DNA of 58,200 nt from Sphingobium phenoxybenzoativorans (GTDB lineage Bacteria; Pseudomonadota; Alphaproteobacteria; Sphingomonadales; Sphingomonadaceae), in assembly GCF_001757355.1 (NCBI RefSeq), contig NZ_MINO01000022.1, positions 1 to 58,200 of the forward strand, in the 5' to 3' direction. The position numbers and the translations under genes were made by a program. Within the stretch, counting starts at the first letter, position 1, and each line of letters begins with the position of its first letter. Under the pieces are notes generated by a model. It did no database searches and was not told where the DNA came from. It saw only the letters and a program-made list of their open reading frames with translations. Shown here in pieces: positions 43,862 to 53,966 of the stretch.

Positions 43862-45100
43862 CTATCCGGCGATCAGGCGCAGTTGGGGGGCCGGCGCTTC
43901 CGGAACCATGTCGCCGGTTCCGTTGGACTTCATGATCCGCACCTTGTCCCGGCCCGCCAGTTTCGCTTCGTACATGGCGAGGTCGGCGCGCTCTATCGCG
44001 ACTTCCAGTGACGAATCATCTTCCAGATATTCGGACAGGCCAAAACTTGCGGTCAGCGGGTAGGAAATGCCCGTGCCGTCCCAGTCCGCGCCAGCGAAAG
44101 CCCGGCGCACGGCCTGCGCAAATCCGACGGCTTCGTCCGGCCTCGTCCGGGGCAGGTGGATCAGAAACTCCTCGCCACCGAACCGTGCGGCGATCGCTCC
44201 GGGCGGAAGGTCGGCGCGGATGGTGGCGGCGAAGGCGGTGATCACCGCATCCCCCACCGCATGGCCATGGGCGTCATTGATACGCTTGAAATGGTCGATG
44301 TCGCAGATGACCACGCAACCCGGCACCTTGCCCCGCCGTTCGCGCAGGGCCACCGCATCCCAGAAACCGCGACGGTTGAGCAGCCCGGTCAGCGGATCGG
44401 TGAAAGCGTCGCGCTGATAATCGGCGACGACGCGCGAGACGCTGGCCGCCAATGCGGTGAGCGCCATCACTGGGGCGAGCATGCTCGCCAGCACCTGCAT
44501 GAGAAAGGCATAGTCAGTGGACAGGAACGCCGCCCGCTGATCCGACGGCGTGGTCAGCATCACGGTCGTTCCGCGAGAGAGCGTGTCGAGCGCGACAAGG
44601 CTGACGGCCGCGAACAGCGCATGGTCGACCTTTCTGCGCATCCGCCGGGCCATGACGCCCAAAGGCAGGGCGATGAGCAGGAAGCAGCCAAGATCGGACG
44701 CGGCAAGTTCCAGCCGCAGGCTGTGCGATCCGAAAATCGCGAACGCGCAAAGGCCCACGGAGACAGCCCAGATCGCCATGCGGACAAGGCGCATATCCTT
44801 CGCGCCCGCATGCTGAAGGATGCCCTGACCATAAAGGTAGAAGGAGGTGGCAAAGAGGGCGTCGGCAAGAAGCGCCCAGAAGCGTGATGGAAAATATGGC
44901 GCTATCACGGGAATGCAGAATGCGACCCCGCCGCATAGATAACCGGCGCCCCACGGCAGGGCGTTCCGTGCGCCCCAGCGCCAGGCGAACAGGAATGCGC
45001 CACCGAAAACCGCCATGATGATCGGCAGGAGAAAGGCGAAATGTTCGTCCAAAATGTCCCCGGTCCTGCACCGGCGGAGAGTTTCCACCATGCGCCGCAA
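43862..45100 (-). CDS. Membrane-bound diguanylate cyclase
   Basis: A 412-residue protein with about six N-terminal transmembrane helices (residues 20-220) and a C-terminal GGDEF domain. The active-site loop reads FGGEEF, a functional variant, preceded by DPLTGLLNRRGF and DIDHFKRINDAHGH. It makes cyclic-di-GMP at the membrane. The first Met is followed by MVETLRR, so translation may begin at 45091. There is no neighbouring partner gene. Confidence 0.9.
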   Translation of the reverse strand: MRRMVETLRRCRTGDILDEHFAFLLPIIMAVFGGAFLFAWRWGARNALPWGAGYLCGGVAFCIPVIAPYFPSRFWALLADALFATSFYLYGQGILQHAGAKDMRLVRMAIWAVSVGLCAFAIFGSHSLRLELAASDLGCFLLIALPLGVMARRMRRKVDHALFAAVSLVALDTLSRGTTVMLTTPSDQRAAFLSTDYAFLMQVLASMLAPVMALTALAASVSRVVADYQRDAFTDPLTGLLNRRGFWDAVALRERRGKVPGCVVICDIDHFKRINDAHGHAVGDAVITAFAATIRADLPPGAIAARFGGEEFLIHLPRTRPDEAVGFAQAVRRAFAGADWDGTGISYPLTASFGLSEYLEDDSSLEVAIERADLAMYEAKLAGRDKVRIMKSNGTGDMVPEAPAPQLRLIAG

Positions 45101-45313
45101 AGCGCTGCATTACGTTGCGGGGCGTTAAGATTTCATCGCCATCGCCCTTAATTTTCAACGCTTTTCACGTTTCCCGATTGATGTCCGGTAGTGATGAACG
45201 GCTTTTCTTTGGGAACTAACGTGCCTGCCGGAACGTATCCCTTTCACGTTTTCCCGGCATTGCGTCGAGCCTCTGCCCGAAAAACAGGACAGCATGGGGG
45301 CGTTTCGCGAGCG

Positions 45314-47437
45314 ATGCGGATTATTGATGCCGGGCTAGGCACCTGCATTGCGGTGGCGATGGCGGGACAGGCTTGTCCGGTGCGCGCGCAGGATGCGCCA
45401 CCTCAGAACGGGGCATCGTCCCCGGCCGTGGACGAAACGCCGATTATTCCCAACGACAGTTTCGAGCAGCGCCTGCCGCCGATCAGCGACGGTCAGGAGA
45501 CGCCCCTGCCCAGTGTCGATGAATTTATGGACAAGGCGGCCGCCGATACGCCCCCCGCCCCCACGCTTCCACCCGAAACCGCACCGCCGGAGGATATGGA
45601 GCTGACCAGGCCGCTCACGCCGCTGGACGGGTTCGACGTAACGCCCGTGGAGGTCGCCGCCGACCCGACGCCCGATGCGCCGGACGCTATCGCCTACACA
45701 ACCGCCATCGAGGGCTTCAAAGGGACCGGGCTGGAGGATGAGTTCAACGAGTTGAGCGCCCTGCGCAAGGGCAAGGGGAAGGCGGATACCGCCGCGATGG
45801 TGCAAGCGCGGGCGCGGGAGGATGAGGCGCTGGCCATCCGTCTGCTACACTCGGCGGGCTATTTCGATGCGTCGGCGCTGTCCACGGTCGACCAGTCGAA
45901 GGCGCCTTCCACGGCCGCTAGTTCCGCGCAGAACGCACCGCTCAACGCCATCGTCACGGTGACGCCGGGCAAGCAATATGTGCTGGGCGAGATCGTCGTG
46001 CAGGCGCAGGCGACGGTGCCGCCGGACCTGATCCGCAAGTCGCTGCCGCTGAAATCCGGCGACACGATCACGACCGAACGAATCGAGGGGGCAGAGGCGA
46101 ATGTCAGCCTGCAACTGCCCCGGCAGGGCTATCCCTTCGTCAAGCTGGGAGACCGGGACATCGCTCTCGACGGGCAGATGCTGACCGGGGACTATACCCT
46201 GCCGGTCGATACCGGGCCGCGCAGCAGCTTCGGCGGCATCACGACCAGCGGCGACCTGGCGTTCGACGCGGAGCATATCGGCGTGCTGGCACGGTTCGAC
46301 CGGGGCGAACTGTACGACAGCCGCAAGGTGGACGACTTGCGCAAGGCGCTGGTCGCGACCAGCCTGTTTTCCAGCGTGTCCGTCGAGCCCAAGCCCACCG
46401 GCCAGCCCGGACCGGACGGCACCGAATATGTCGAGTTGCAGGTGGAGCAGGACGCCGGACCCGCGCGGACGCTGGCGGGCGAGGCGGGATATGGCACGGG
46501 CCAGGGGTTCCGCGCGCAGGGAAGCTGGACCCACCGCAACCTGTTCCCGCCGGAAGGCGCGCTGATTCTGACCGGCGTCGGCGGCACGCAGGAACAGGGG
46601 ATCGGCGCTACATTCCGCCGGGCGAATGCTGGCAAGCGCGACCGGACGGTGCAGGCGGGCGTCAACCTCAGCCACCAGAATTATGCGAGTTACGAGGCGT
46701 TCACCGCCGGGATCAGCGGCAGCATATCCCGCGCCTCCACGCCGATATTCCAGAAGCGGTGGACATGGTCCTACGGCTTCGAGATTCTGGGATCGAACGA
46801 AACCACGCTGAACGAGACGACCGGGGAGACGCGGCGGCTGACCTATCTGATCGGGGCGCTGCCTGGGCAGATCGGCTATGACCGCTCGGACGACCTGCTC
46901 AACCCGACGAAGGGATATCGCGCGACGTTGCGCGTGTCGCCGGAGGCATCGTTGCAGGGCAATGTCTCGCCTTATGTCCGGGCGATGTTCGACCTGTCCG
47001 GCTACTATCCCGTATCAGAGAGCATAGTGATCGCGGCCAGGACGCGGGTGGGGACGATCACCGGCGTCAGCCGCGCGGACATCGCACCGTCCCGGCGCAT
47101 CTATGCGGGCGGCGGCGGATCAGTGCGCGGTTTCGGCTATCAGGAACTGGGGCCGAAGGATGCGAACAACGATCCGATCGGCGGCCGGTCCGTCAACGAA
47201 TTCGCGCTGGAGGCGCGCTACCGTTTCGGCAATTTCGGCATCGTGCCGTTCGTGGATGCGGGCCAGGTCTATGATTCCAGCATGCCCAAATTTTCCGACA
47301 TCCGTTTCGGCGCAGGGATCGGCGGGCGTTTCTACACCAATTTCGGGCCGTTCCGCGCGGACATCGCCATGCCGATTAACCGCCAGCCGGGCGAGTCCAA
47401 GTTCGCGCTCTACATCGGCATAGGGCAGGCCTTCTGA
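45314..47437 (+). CDS. tamA: TamA outer-membrane assembly protein (BamA/Omp85 family)
   Basis: A 707-residue protein. The ATG at 45314 gives a signal peptide MRIIDAGLGTCIAVAMAGQA with cleavage near VRAQD. A Pro/Asp-rich stretch (about 28-130) precedes POTRA-like repeats and a C-terminal 16-strand-type barrel ending FALYIGIGQAF with a terminal Phe. Omp85 loop motif GGGGSVRGFGY lies near residue 600. TamA works with TamB in outer-membrane assembly and lipid transport. The tamB ATG overlaps its stop, supporting the identity. A longer start at 45191 would not make a signal peptide. Confidence 0.92.
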   Translation: MRIIDAGLGTCIAVAMAGQACPVRAQDAPPQNGASSPAVDETPIIPNDSFEQRLPPISDGQETPLPSVDEFMDKAAADTPPAPTLPPETAPPEDMELTRPLTPLDGFDVTPVEVAADPTPDAPDAIAYTTAIEGFKGTGLEDEFNELSALRKGKGKADTAAMVQARAREDEALAIRLLHSAGYFDASALSTVDQSKAPSTAASSAQNAPLNAIVTVTPGKQYVLGEIVVQAQATVPPDLIRKSLPLKSGDTITTERIEGAEANVSLQLPRQGYPFVKLGDRDIALDGQMLTGDYTLPVDTGPRSSFGGITTSGDLAFDAEHIGVLARFDRGELYDSRKVDDLRKALVATSLFSSVSVEPKPTGQPGPDGTEYVELQVEQDAGPARTLAGEAGYGTGQGFRAQGSWTHRNLFPPEGALILTGVGGTQEQGIGATFRRANAGKRDRTVQAGVNLSHQNYASYEAFTAGISGSISRASTPIFQKRWTWSYGFEILGSNETTLNETTGETRRLTYLIGALPGQIGYDRSDDLLNPTKGYRATLRVSPEASLQGNVSPYVRAMFDLSGYYPVSESIVIAARTRVGTITGVSRADIAPSRRIYAGGGGSVRGFGYQELGPKDANNDPIGGRSVNEFALEARYRFGNFGIVPFVDAGQVYDSSMPKFSDIRFGAGIGGRFYTNFGPFRADIAMPINRQPGESKFALYIGIGQAF

Positions 47438-50400
47438 TGGCGGAGGAAGAGGCCATCGCGAAACGCCCCGCGCCGGACAAGCCGCCGCTGTGGACGCGGA
47501 TCGCCAAATGGGCGGGCATCGGCATCGTGGGCCTTGTGGTGCTGGTCGGCCTGATCCTGCTTGGCCTCAACACCGCGCCGGGCAAGCGTTTTCTGGTGCG
47601 GCAGATCGCGGCGCTGAAGCTGGAATCCGGCATGGCGATTGAGATCGGCCGGATCGACGGGTCGATCTACAGCGACATGACGATCCGCAACCTCATCCTG
47701 CGCGATCCCAACGGCATATTTGCCGTCAGCCCGCAGGTGAAGGTGGTGTGGAAGCCCTTCCGCTACCTCAACAACCATATCAGCGTCAGCGAATTGACCG
47801 CGCCGCTGATTGCGGTCTCCCGCCTGCCGCAGTTCAACACGGTGGAGAGCGACCCCAATGCGCCGCTGCTGCCCGACCTGGACATCGACGTCGACCGGCT
47901 GACGATCGACCGGCTGATTCTGGGCCGGGTGGTGACGGGCGAGCGGCGCATCGTCGCGATCAGGGGTAGCACCCATGTCGCGGACGGTCGGGCGCAACTG
48001 GAGACGAATGCGCGCGCCGACAGCGGCGACCGGCTGACGGCGAAGCTGGACGCCGTGCCCGCGCAGAACCGGCTGGCGATGCAGGGTGAGCTTTATGCGC
48101 CCGCAGGCGGCGTGGTCGCGCGCATGGGCGGCCTGACCGACGAAATGACGGTGAAGCTGGACGGCAAGGGAAGCTGGCAGAGCTGGGCCGGGCGTCTGGT
48201 CGCGACATCGCCGAAGGGCGAGCTGGCGTCGGTGGCGCTGGTGGCGCGGGACGGCACGTTCACGGCGAAAGGGCCGCTTCGTCCGGGCCTGATCATGGAG
48301 GGGCCGGTCCAGCGGCTGACCGCGCCGGCGCTGGATATGGACATGACGGCCGCGCTGGCCGAGCGGCGGGTCAATCTGCGCGCATCGCTCACGTCCGACG
48401 CGCTGGCGGCGAACGCGAACGGGCTGATCGACCTTGGCCAGAGCAAGTTCGGCGCGCTGAAGATCGACGCGCGGCTGCTGACCCCCGGCGCCATCATGGA
48501 GAAGGTGCGCGGGCAGGATGTGCGGGCGTCGGTGATCCTGGACGGGCCGATGGCCACGCCGTTCATCGACTATGATATTTCGGCGAGGCAGATCGCCTTC
48601 GACGCGACGGGGATCGAGAATCTGAAAGCCAGCGGCCGCGCGGTGATCGACGCCGACCGCATCCGCATTCCCGTCAACGCCACCGCCAGCCGCGTGACCG
48701 GGCTGAACGCGGCGGCGGGCGGGCTGCTCACCAATTTGCGGGTGAAGGGCGATTTCGCCTATGCGGGCGGCAAGCTGATCAGCGACAATCTGAAGATCGA
48801 CAGCGACAAGATCGACGCGACCGCCCTTGTCCTGGCCGACATTCCCAATGCACTGTATCGCGGCGCGCTGAAAGGACGGGTCAATGATTACCGGATCGAC
48901 GGGGTCGGCATCGTCAACCTGACGACCGACGCGAAGCTGGAGCCTGGTCCCAAGGGCGGATTCGGCATCAGCGGCCGGTTCGGCGTGCGCACGTCCCAGC
49001 TTGAAAATGCGTCCGTCCGCGATTTCCTGGGCGGCAATGCGATCTTCAGCGGCAAGGTCGGCATGACGCCGGAGGGCAACTTCACCCTCGCGGAGCTGAA
49101 GGGCGGCGCGCCCAATTTCACGATCCTGTCCGGCAGCGGGCGATATGAGACCGATGGCGCGATCGCCTTCGATACATCCGCCAACTCCCGGCAATATGGG
49201 CCGCTGGCGCTGACGGTGCGCGGCACGGTCGACCGGCCGCAGGCAGTGCTGCGCGCCGCCCGGCCCAATGTCGGCGTGCAATTGACCGATGTCGTTGCGA
49301 AGCTGAATGGCGAGGCGGCCGGATACCGGCTGGAGGCGACTGGCGGATCGGAATATGGGCCATTCTTCGCCAATATACTGGTCCGTACCGCCAAGGGGCC
49401 ATTGACCATCGACATCAGCCGTGCGCGCTTTGCCGGGGTCGATATGGCGGGCACGCTGCAACAGACGCAGGCCGGGCCGTTCGCGGGACGGCTCAGCCTG
49501 AATGGCTCCGGGATCAACGGCGCAGTGCAACTTGCCAACCTGTCCGGCAAGCAGAGCGCGACGGTGAAGGCGACAGCCAGCAACGCAAGGCTGCCCGGCG
49601 ACAATGATGTGGTGATCGGCCGTGCGCTCATCGATGCCTCGGTCATCCTGTACGACACGCCGCAGGTGGTTGCCGACGCCCAGTTCGCCAACACCCGCTA
49701 TGGCGATCTGGTCATCCGGCAGGCGCGCGGCAAAGTGAATTATCGCGGCGGGCGCGGCACGGCGCAGCTTGTTGCGGACGGCAATAGCGGGGTGCCGTTC
49801 AATCTGGCCGTGAATGCCGCGCTACGCCCCGACCTCTATGCCGTGGCGCTGAACGGCCGCGCCGACCGGATCGACTTTCGCCTGGCCAAGCCCGCAATCA
49901 TCCGCAGCGGCAGGGACGGGTATAGTCTGGAACCCGCGCAGATCGTCACGCCGCAGGGCACGATCGACATTGCCGGACGCCTCGGCAACAGGACGGAAGC
50001 GCAGGCGCGGTTCAAGGATTTCGACCTGGCCGTCGCCAATATCTTCACGCCGGGCCTGGGCATCGGCGGCAAGGCGACCGGGACGGTGGATTTCGTGCAG
50101 AGCGGCAACGCCTTCCCCGCCGCGACCGCGCGCCTCAACATCGCGGACTTCACCCGGTCCAGCCTGACGGCGGTGTCGGACCCGGTGGAGATCAGCGTCG
50201 AGGGCAAGATGCAGCAGAATGGCGCGGACCTGCGCGCGCTGATCCGCAAGAACGGCACGGCGCTGGGGCGGCTGGTGATGACGATGCAGCCGGTGGGCAG
50301 CAAGGGAAGCTGGACGGAAAGGCTGATGGCGGCACCGCTAGGCGGCGGCGTGCGCTATAACGGCCCGGCGGATGTCCTGTTCTCCTTCGCCGGACAGCCG

Positions 50401-51627
50401 GACCAGCAACTGACGGGAGGGATCGCGCTCGCCGCCGATTTCAGCGGCCGGGCCAGCGACCCGCGCATCAACGGCCTGATCCGCGCCAACGCCCTGACAT
50501 ATGAGAATGAGACGTTCGGGACCAAGGTGACGAACATGCGGCTGGACGGGCGCTTTTCCAACGACCGGCTGGAAATACGCCAGTTCAGTGGCAAGGCGGG
50601 TGAAGGCACGGTGCAGGCGAGCGGCACGGTCGGCCTTGCCGCCGCCAGCGGTTTCCCGATGGACATTAATGTGACGCTGGACCGCGCCCGTCTGGCCCGG
50701 AGCGAGGCGCTGGGCACCATCGTCAGCGGAAAGATGGCGATCACCAACAGCCAGGCCAATGGTGCGCTGGTGTCCGGTGACCTGCGGATACCGGAACTGC
50801 GCTATCAGGTCGCCTGGCAGGGCGGCGCGCAGGTCCGCGACCTGAAGGGCGTGCGACGCAAGGACCAGCAGGTCGACATCACCGCTCGGCCAGCCGCGGC
50901 CGGCCCGCCCAGCATGTTCAAGCTGGATATCAGGGTACGCGCCGACAATCAGATTTACGTCACCGGCATGGGACTGGAATCGGAATGGAAGACGGACATG
51001 CGCGTTACCGGCACCACCGCCGATCCGCGCGTGGTGGGCAAGGTGCAGATCGTGCGCGGCACCTACACCTTCTCCGGCAAGCGGTTCGAGCTGACGCGCG
51101 GCGAGATTGATTTCACCGGCGGCGCGATGACCAATCCGGCGATCTTCATCACCGCGTCCACCAATGTCGAGAAGGTCGTCGCCGCCATAAATGTCACCGG
51201 CACAGCCCAGAATCCGGAGATCGCCTTCACCTCCGTCCCCAGCCTGCCGCAGGACGAGGTGCTGTCCCGCATCCTGTTCGGCAGCAATGTCAGCAACCTG
51301 TCCGCGACGCAGGCGATCCAGCTTGCCGCTGCACTGAACGGCCTGCGCGGGGGTGGCGGCGGGCTGAACCCGCTCGGCAAGCTGCAGGGCGCATCCGGCG
51401 TCGACCGGCTCCGCATCCTCGGCTCCGACAGCGCAACGGGACGCGGCACGGCGCTGGCGGCGGGGCAGTATCTGACCAACAATGTCTATGTGGAGATCAT
51501 CACCGACGCTAAGGGTTTTACCGCGACGCAGCTTGAGGTGGCGCTGTCCAAGGCGCTCAGCATCCTGTCCCAGACCGGCGGCACGACGGGCACTTCGGCC
51601 AATCTGCGCTATTCCAAGGATTATTGA
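47437..51627 (+). CDS. tamB: TamB translocation and assembly module protein
   Basis: A 1396-residue protein with a single N-terminal membrane anchor (GIGIVGLVVLVGLILLGLNTA, split at about residues 28-48) followed by long repetitive beta structure. The C-terminal DUF490 domain ends with LNPLGKLQGASGVDRLRIL and YVEIITDAKGFTATQLEVALSKALSI, as in TamB and YtfN. It spans the periplasm as a beta-taco and partners TamA. Overlap of start and tamA stop (TGATG) shows coupling. The length fits the family. Confidence 0.93.
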   Translation: MAEEEAIAKRPAPDKPPLWTRIAKWAGIGIVGLVVLVGLILLGLNTAPGKRFLVRQIAALKLESGMAIEIGRIDGSIYSDMTIRNLILRDPNGIFAVSPQVKVVWKPFRYLNNHISVSELTAPLIAVSRLPQFNTVESDPNAPLLPDLDIDVDRLTIDRLILGRVVTGERRIVAIRGSTHVADGRAQLETNARADSGDRLTAKLDAVPAQNRLAMQGELYAPAGGVVARMGGLTDEMTVKLDGKGSWQSWAGRLVATSPKGELASVALVARDGTFTAKGPLRPGLIMEGPVQRLTAPALDMDMTAALAERRVNLRASLTSDALAANANGLIDLGQSKFGALKIDARLLTPGAIMEKVRGQDVRASVILDGPMATPFIDYDISARQIAFDATGIENLKASGRAVIDADRIRIPVNATASRVTGLNAAAGGLLTNLRVKGDFAYAGGKLISDNLKIDSDKIDATALVLADIPNALYRGALKGRVNDYRIDGVGIVNLTTDAKLEPGPKGGFGISGRFGVRTSQLENASVRDFLGGNAIFSGKVGMTPEGNFTLAELKGGAPNFTILSGSGRYETDGAIAFDTSANSRQYGPLALTVRGTVDRPQAVLRAARPNVGVQLTDVVAKLNGEAAGYRLEATGGSEYGPFFANILVRTAKGPLTIDISRARFAGVDMAGTLQQTQAGPFAGRLSLNGSGINGAVQLANLSGKQSATVKATASNARLPGDNDVVIGRALIDASVILYDTPQVVADAQFANTRYGDLVIRQARGKVNYRGGRGTAQLVADGNSGVPFNLAVNAALRPDLYAVALNGRADRIDFRLAKPAIIRSGRDGYSLEPAQIVTPQGTIDIAGRLGNRTEAQARFKDFDLAVANIFTPGLGIGGKATGTVDFVQSGNAFPAATARLNIADFTRSSLTAVSDPVEISVEGKMQQNGADLRALIRKNGTALGRLVMTMQPVGSKGSWTERLMAAPLGGGVRYNGPADVLFSFAGQPDQQLTGGIALAADFSGRASDPRINGLIRANALTYENETFGTKVTNMRLDGRFSNDRLEIRQFSGKAGEGTVQASGTVGLAAASGFPMDINVTLDRARLARSEALGTIVSGKMAITNSQANGALVSGDLRIPELRYQVAWQGGAQVRDLKGVRRKDQQVDITARPAAAGPPSMFKLDIRVRADNQIYVTGMGLESEWKTDMRVTGTTADPRVVGKVQIVRGTYTFSGKRFELTRGEIDFTGGAMTNPAIFITASTNVEKVVAAINVTGTAQNPEIAFTSVPSLPQDEVLSRILFGSNVSNLSATQAIQLAAALNGLRGGGGGLNPLGKLQGASGVDRLRILGSDSATGRGTALAAGQYLTNNVYVEIITDAKGFTATQLEVALSKALSILSQTGGTTGTSANLRYSKDY

Positions 51628-51672
51628 TCGAGGCGGGTGGTGTCGATCTTAGCGTCGTTGCTTTGAGATTAG

Positions 51673-51740
51673 CGTGCTCCTGCGAAAGCAGGAGCCCAGT
51701 TCGGAGGGCGGATCTGGGCTCCTGCTTTCGCAGGAGCACG
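51673..51740. repeat. Perfect 27-bp inverted repeat built from smaller hairpins
   Basis: Left arm 51673-51699 and right arm 51714-51740 are exact reverse complements around a 14-bp loop. Each arm itself contains a hairpin, CTCCTGC-GAAA-GCAGGAG. This element resembles dispersed REP-like sequences I associate with sphingomonads. It lies 45 bp after the tamB stop and may serve as a terminator or RNA-stability element. Confidence 0.75.
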
Positions 51741-51860
51741 TTGCTCTCGGTTCAACCGCTGCTCATCGATTCCCTGTGATTTTTTCGATGCTTGGTTTCA
51801 TACCGGCACGGAAACTTCCGCCTGTTGGCGTGTTAGCATGGGGAGAGAAAAGGACCGGCC

Positions 51861-52073
51861 TTGAACATCCAGACATGTCCCGCGCCCACGCGCAAATCCC
51901 GACCCCCGGCCGTTGGCCACAATATCCTCTATCGCAAGGCTGCGTCTAACCCCTGCCCCGGTTGCGGCAAGAGCCAGTGGCTGGTCGGCAGGGTCGTGGC
52001 GGAGTGCGCCTTTTGCGAGACCGCGCTGCCGCTGGAGCATGGGTTTCGCTTTTCCGGGTTATCGGTGGGTTGA
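51861..52073 (+). CDS. Small zinc-ribbon protein
   Basis: A 70-residue basic protein with two CxxC pairs, NPCPGCGK at about residues 31-38 and ECAFCET at about 48-54, forming a Cys4 zinc ribbon. The reading frame has no ATG at its 5' end; TTG at 51861 has AGGA about eight bases upstream. Downstream starts would cut the N-terminus. The role is unknown; small zinc ribbons often bind nucleic acid or proteins. It is flanked by two repeat elements. Coding is likely but not certain. Confidence 0.6.
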   Translation: MNIQTCPAPTRKSRPPAVGHNILYRKAASNPCPGCGKSQWLVGRVVAECAFCETALPLEHGFRFSGLSVG

Positions 52074-52089
52074 GCAGATTATCTCAATT

Positions 52090-52186
52090 CCGTTCGCCCT
52101 GAGCGAAGTCGAAGGGCTCGCCCGACCAGAGGGAGGGCACTTCGCTACGCTCAGTGAAAGGCTTCGACTTCGCTCAGCCCGAACGG
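52090..52186. repeat. Divergent pair of REP-like elements with compensated hairpins
   Basis: Two copies of a sequence containing GAGCGAAGTCGAAG lie inverted at 52090-52117 and 52160-52186. The copies differ where CCC/GGG in one arm becomes GGC/GCC in the other, so each keeps its own local hairpin. It is a widespread proteobacterial repeat type, likely non-coding, located between the zinc-ribbon gene and the DUF885 gene. Confidence 0.65.
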
Positions 52187-52205
52187 AGCGGGGGACAATA
52201 CTGGC

Positions 52206-53966
52206 CTAAAGCTGCTTCCGCCCCGCGATCCAGGCATCGATCCGGCCGCTCAGCACGTCGAGGGGCACCGGTCCCTGCGCCAGCACCGCGTCATGGAAGG
52301 CGCGCAGGTCGAATTTCGGACCCAATGCCTCCTCCGCCTTCGCCCGCAGCTCGCGGATGCGTATCTCGCCCAGCTTGTAACCGAGCGCCTGCCCCGGCCA
52401 ACTGATATAGCGGTTCACCTCCGCATCGATATTCGCTTCGGACAGCGCGCTATTCTCCTTCATGAAGGCGACGGCCTGCGCCTTGGTCCAGCCCTTCGCA
52501 TGAATGCCGGTGTCGACGACCAGACGGCAGGCGCGCCACATCTCATAGCTCAGCCGCCCCATCATCTTTTCCGGCGTGTCGTACAGGCCCATCTCCTCGC
52601 CCAGATATTCGGTGTAGAGCGCCCACCCCTCGACATAGGCGGTGAAACCGGCCGCATGTTTGCGGAAATCCGGCAAGTCCAGCTCCTGCTGCAGGGCGAT
52701 CTGGTTGTGATGGCCCGGCACCGCCTCATGCGCGGTCAGGGCGGGCAGTTCCCACAAAGGGCGCTGGCTCAGTTTTGACGTGTTGACGAAATAGGTGCCG
52801 GAAATGCCGCTTTCCGGCGCACCCGGCCCGTAGTAGGCGGTCGTCGTTCCCTCCGCCGTTTCCGCCGGGATCGCCCGGACGCCGTAGGGCAGGCGCGGAA
52901 GACGCCCGAAATAGCGGGGCAGCATGCCGTCGATCGTCTTGGCCTGCCACGCCGCCGCGTTCAGCAGTTCCTGCGGCGTTTTGGCATAATATTTGGGGTC
53001 GGTGCGCAGCGTGGCGATGAAGGCGGCGCGGTCGGCATAGCCCGCCTTCTTCGCAACCTCATCCATGCGCGCGAGGATGCGCTTGACCTCCGACAGGCCG
53101 ATCGCATGGATCTGATCCGGCGTCAGGCCGGTCGTCGTATGCGCCTTCACCTGCGTCGCATACCAGGCCGCCCCGCCCGGCATGGCCGATGCGCCGTCCG
53201 TCTTGCGGCAATGGGGCACATACTCCTTCGCGATATAATCGTGCAGCCGGGCATATTCCGGCGTCACCACGTCGCGGATCACCGTGACCGCACGCGCCTT
53301 CATCGCCGTCCAGTCCGCCTCGCCCATGTCGCGCGGGCGGTTGCGCAGAAACGGACCGTAGAAGCGCGTATCCTCCGGCTTGCCCGCCACGGTGGCGCTG
53401 ATCGTGTCCGCAAAGCCGCCAAGCACCGAACAGGGCTGGACATAGCCCTCCTTCACCGCCCGCTTCGTGATCGCGATGCCCTGCCCGTTCTGCGCCGGGA
53501 ACAGCGAAAGGCGCTTCAGATAGCTCTCATAGTCGGCGCGGGTGTAGAAAGGCAGGTTGTCGGCCATGTCGGCGAAACCCTGCTGCCAGCCATAATAGGT
53601 GGTGAACAGCATCATCCGCTCGCCATGGCGATTGGCCTCTATATCGTCGCCGAGCATCCAGGAGAGCACGGCCTTGTTCGTGCGTTCGTCGGCGCTGAGG
53701 CCCGAATCGGGAATGGCCTCCAGCCGCGACAGGAAAGCCTGTTCGGTCTTTGCATTGGCATCCCGTGCGGCAAGGCTGAGGTCGTCGATGCGATCATCAT
53801 AGTCCCGCACGCCAAGGCCGGTCGCCTCCACCGGGTTGACCGAAAGCCACCAGCGCCAATGATCGTCGATCACGCCCTTAAGCGCGGGAGAGCCGCTCGA
53901 TCCGGTCTGGGCGGCGGCCGGAAGCGTTGCCCCGGCGAGCAGGAGGGCGGCGACGATTTTGCGCAT
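52206..53966 (-). CDS. DUF885 exported metallopeptidase-like protein
   Basis: A 586-residue protein. Start MRKIVAALLLAGATLPAAAQT is a clear signal peptide, cleaved near AAAQ. The DUF885 signature LTAHEAVPGHHNQIALQQE, near residue 410, provides zinc-binding His/Glu residues, followed by a downstream GWALYTEYLGEEMG segment. These match a gluzincin-like family of unknown substrate. The start at 53966 is chosen over upstream Met codons because of the signal peptide. Confidence 0.88.
   Translation of the reverse strand: MRKIVAALLLAGATLPAAAQTGSSGSPALKGVIDDHWRWWLSVNPVEATGLGVRDYDDRIDDLSLAARDANAKTEQAFLSRLEAIPDSGLSADERTNKAVLSWMLGDDIEANRHGERMMLFTTYYGWQQGFADMADNLPFYTRADYESYLKRLSLFPAQNGQGIAITKRAVKEGYVQPCSVLGGFADTISATVAGKPEDTRFYGPFLRNRPRDMGEADWTAMKARAVTVIRDVVTPEYARLHDYIAKEYVPHCRKTDGASAMPGGAAWYATQVKAHTTTGLTPDQIHAIGLSEVKRILARMDEVAKKAGYADRAAFIATLRTDPKYYAKTPQELLNAAAWQAKTIDGMLPRYFGRLPRLPYGVRAIPAETAEGTTTAYYGPGAPESGISGTYFVNTSKLSQRPLWELPALTAHEAVPGHHNQIALQQELDLPDFRKHAAGFTAYVEGWALYTEYLGEEMGLYDTPEKMMGRLSYEMWRACRLVVDTGIHAKGWTKAQAVAFMKENSALSEANIDAEVNRYISWPGQALGYKLGEIRIRELRAKAEEALGPKFDLRAFHDAVLAQGPVPLDVLSGRIDAWIAGRKQL

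Noticed and set aside
47410..49530. Minus-strand 706-residue open frame opposite tamB
   Set aside because: It is Gln/Arg/Asp-rich shadow sequence of tamB with no domain signal.
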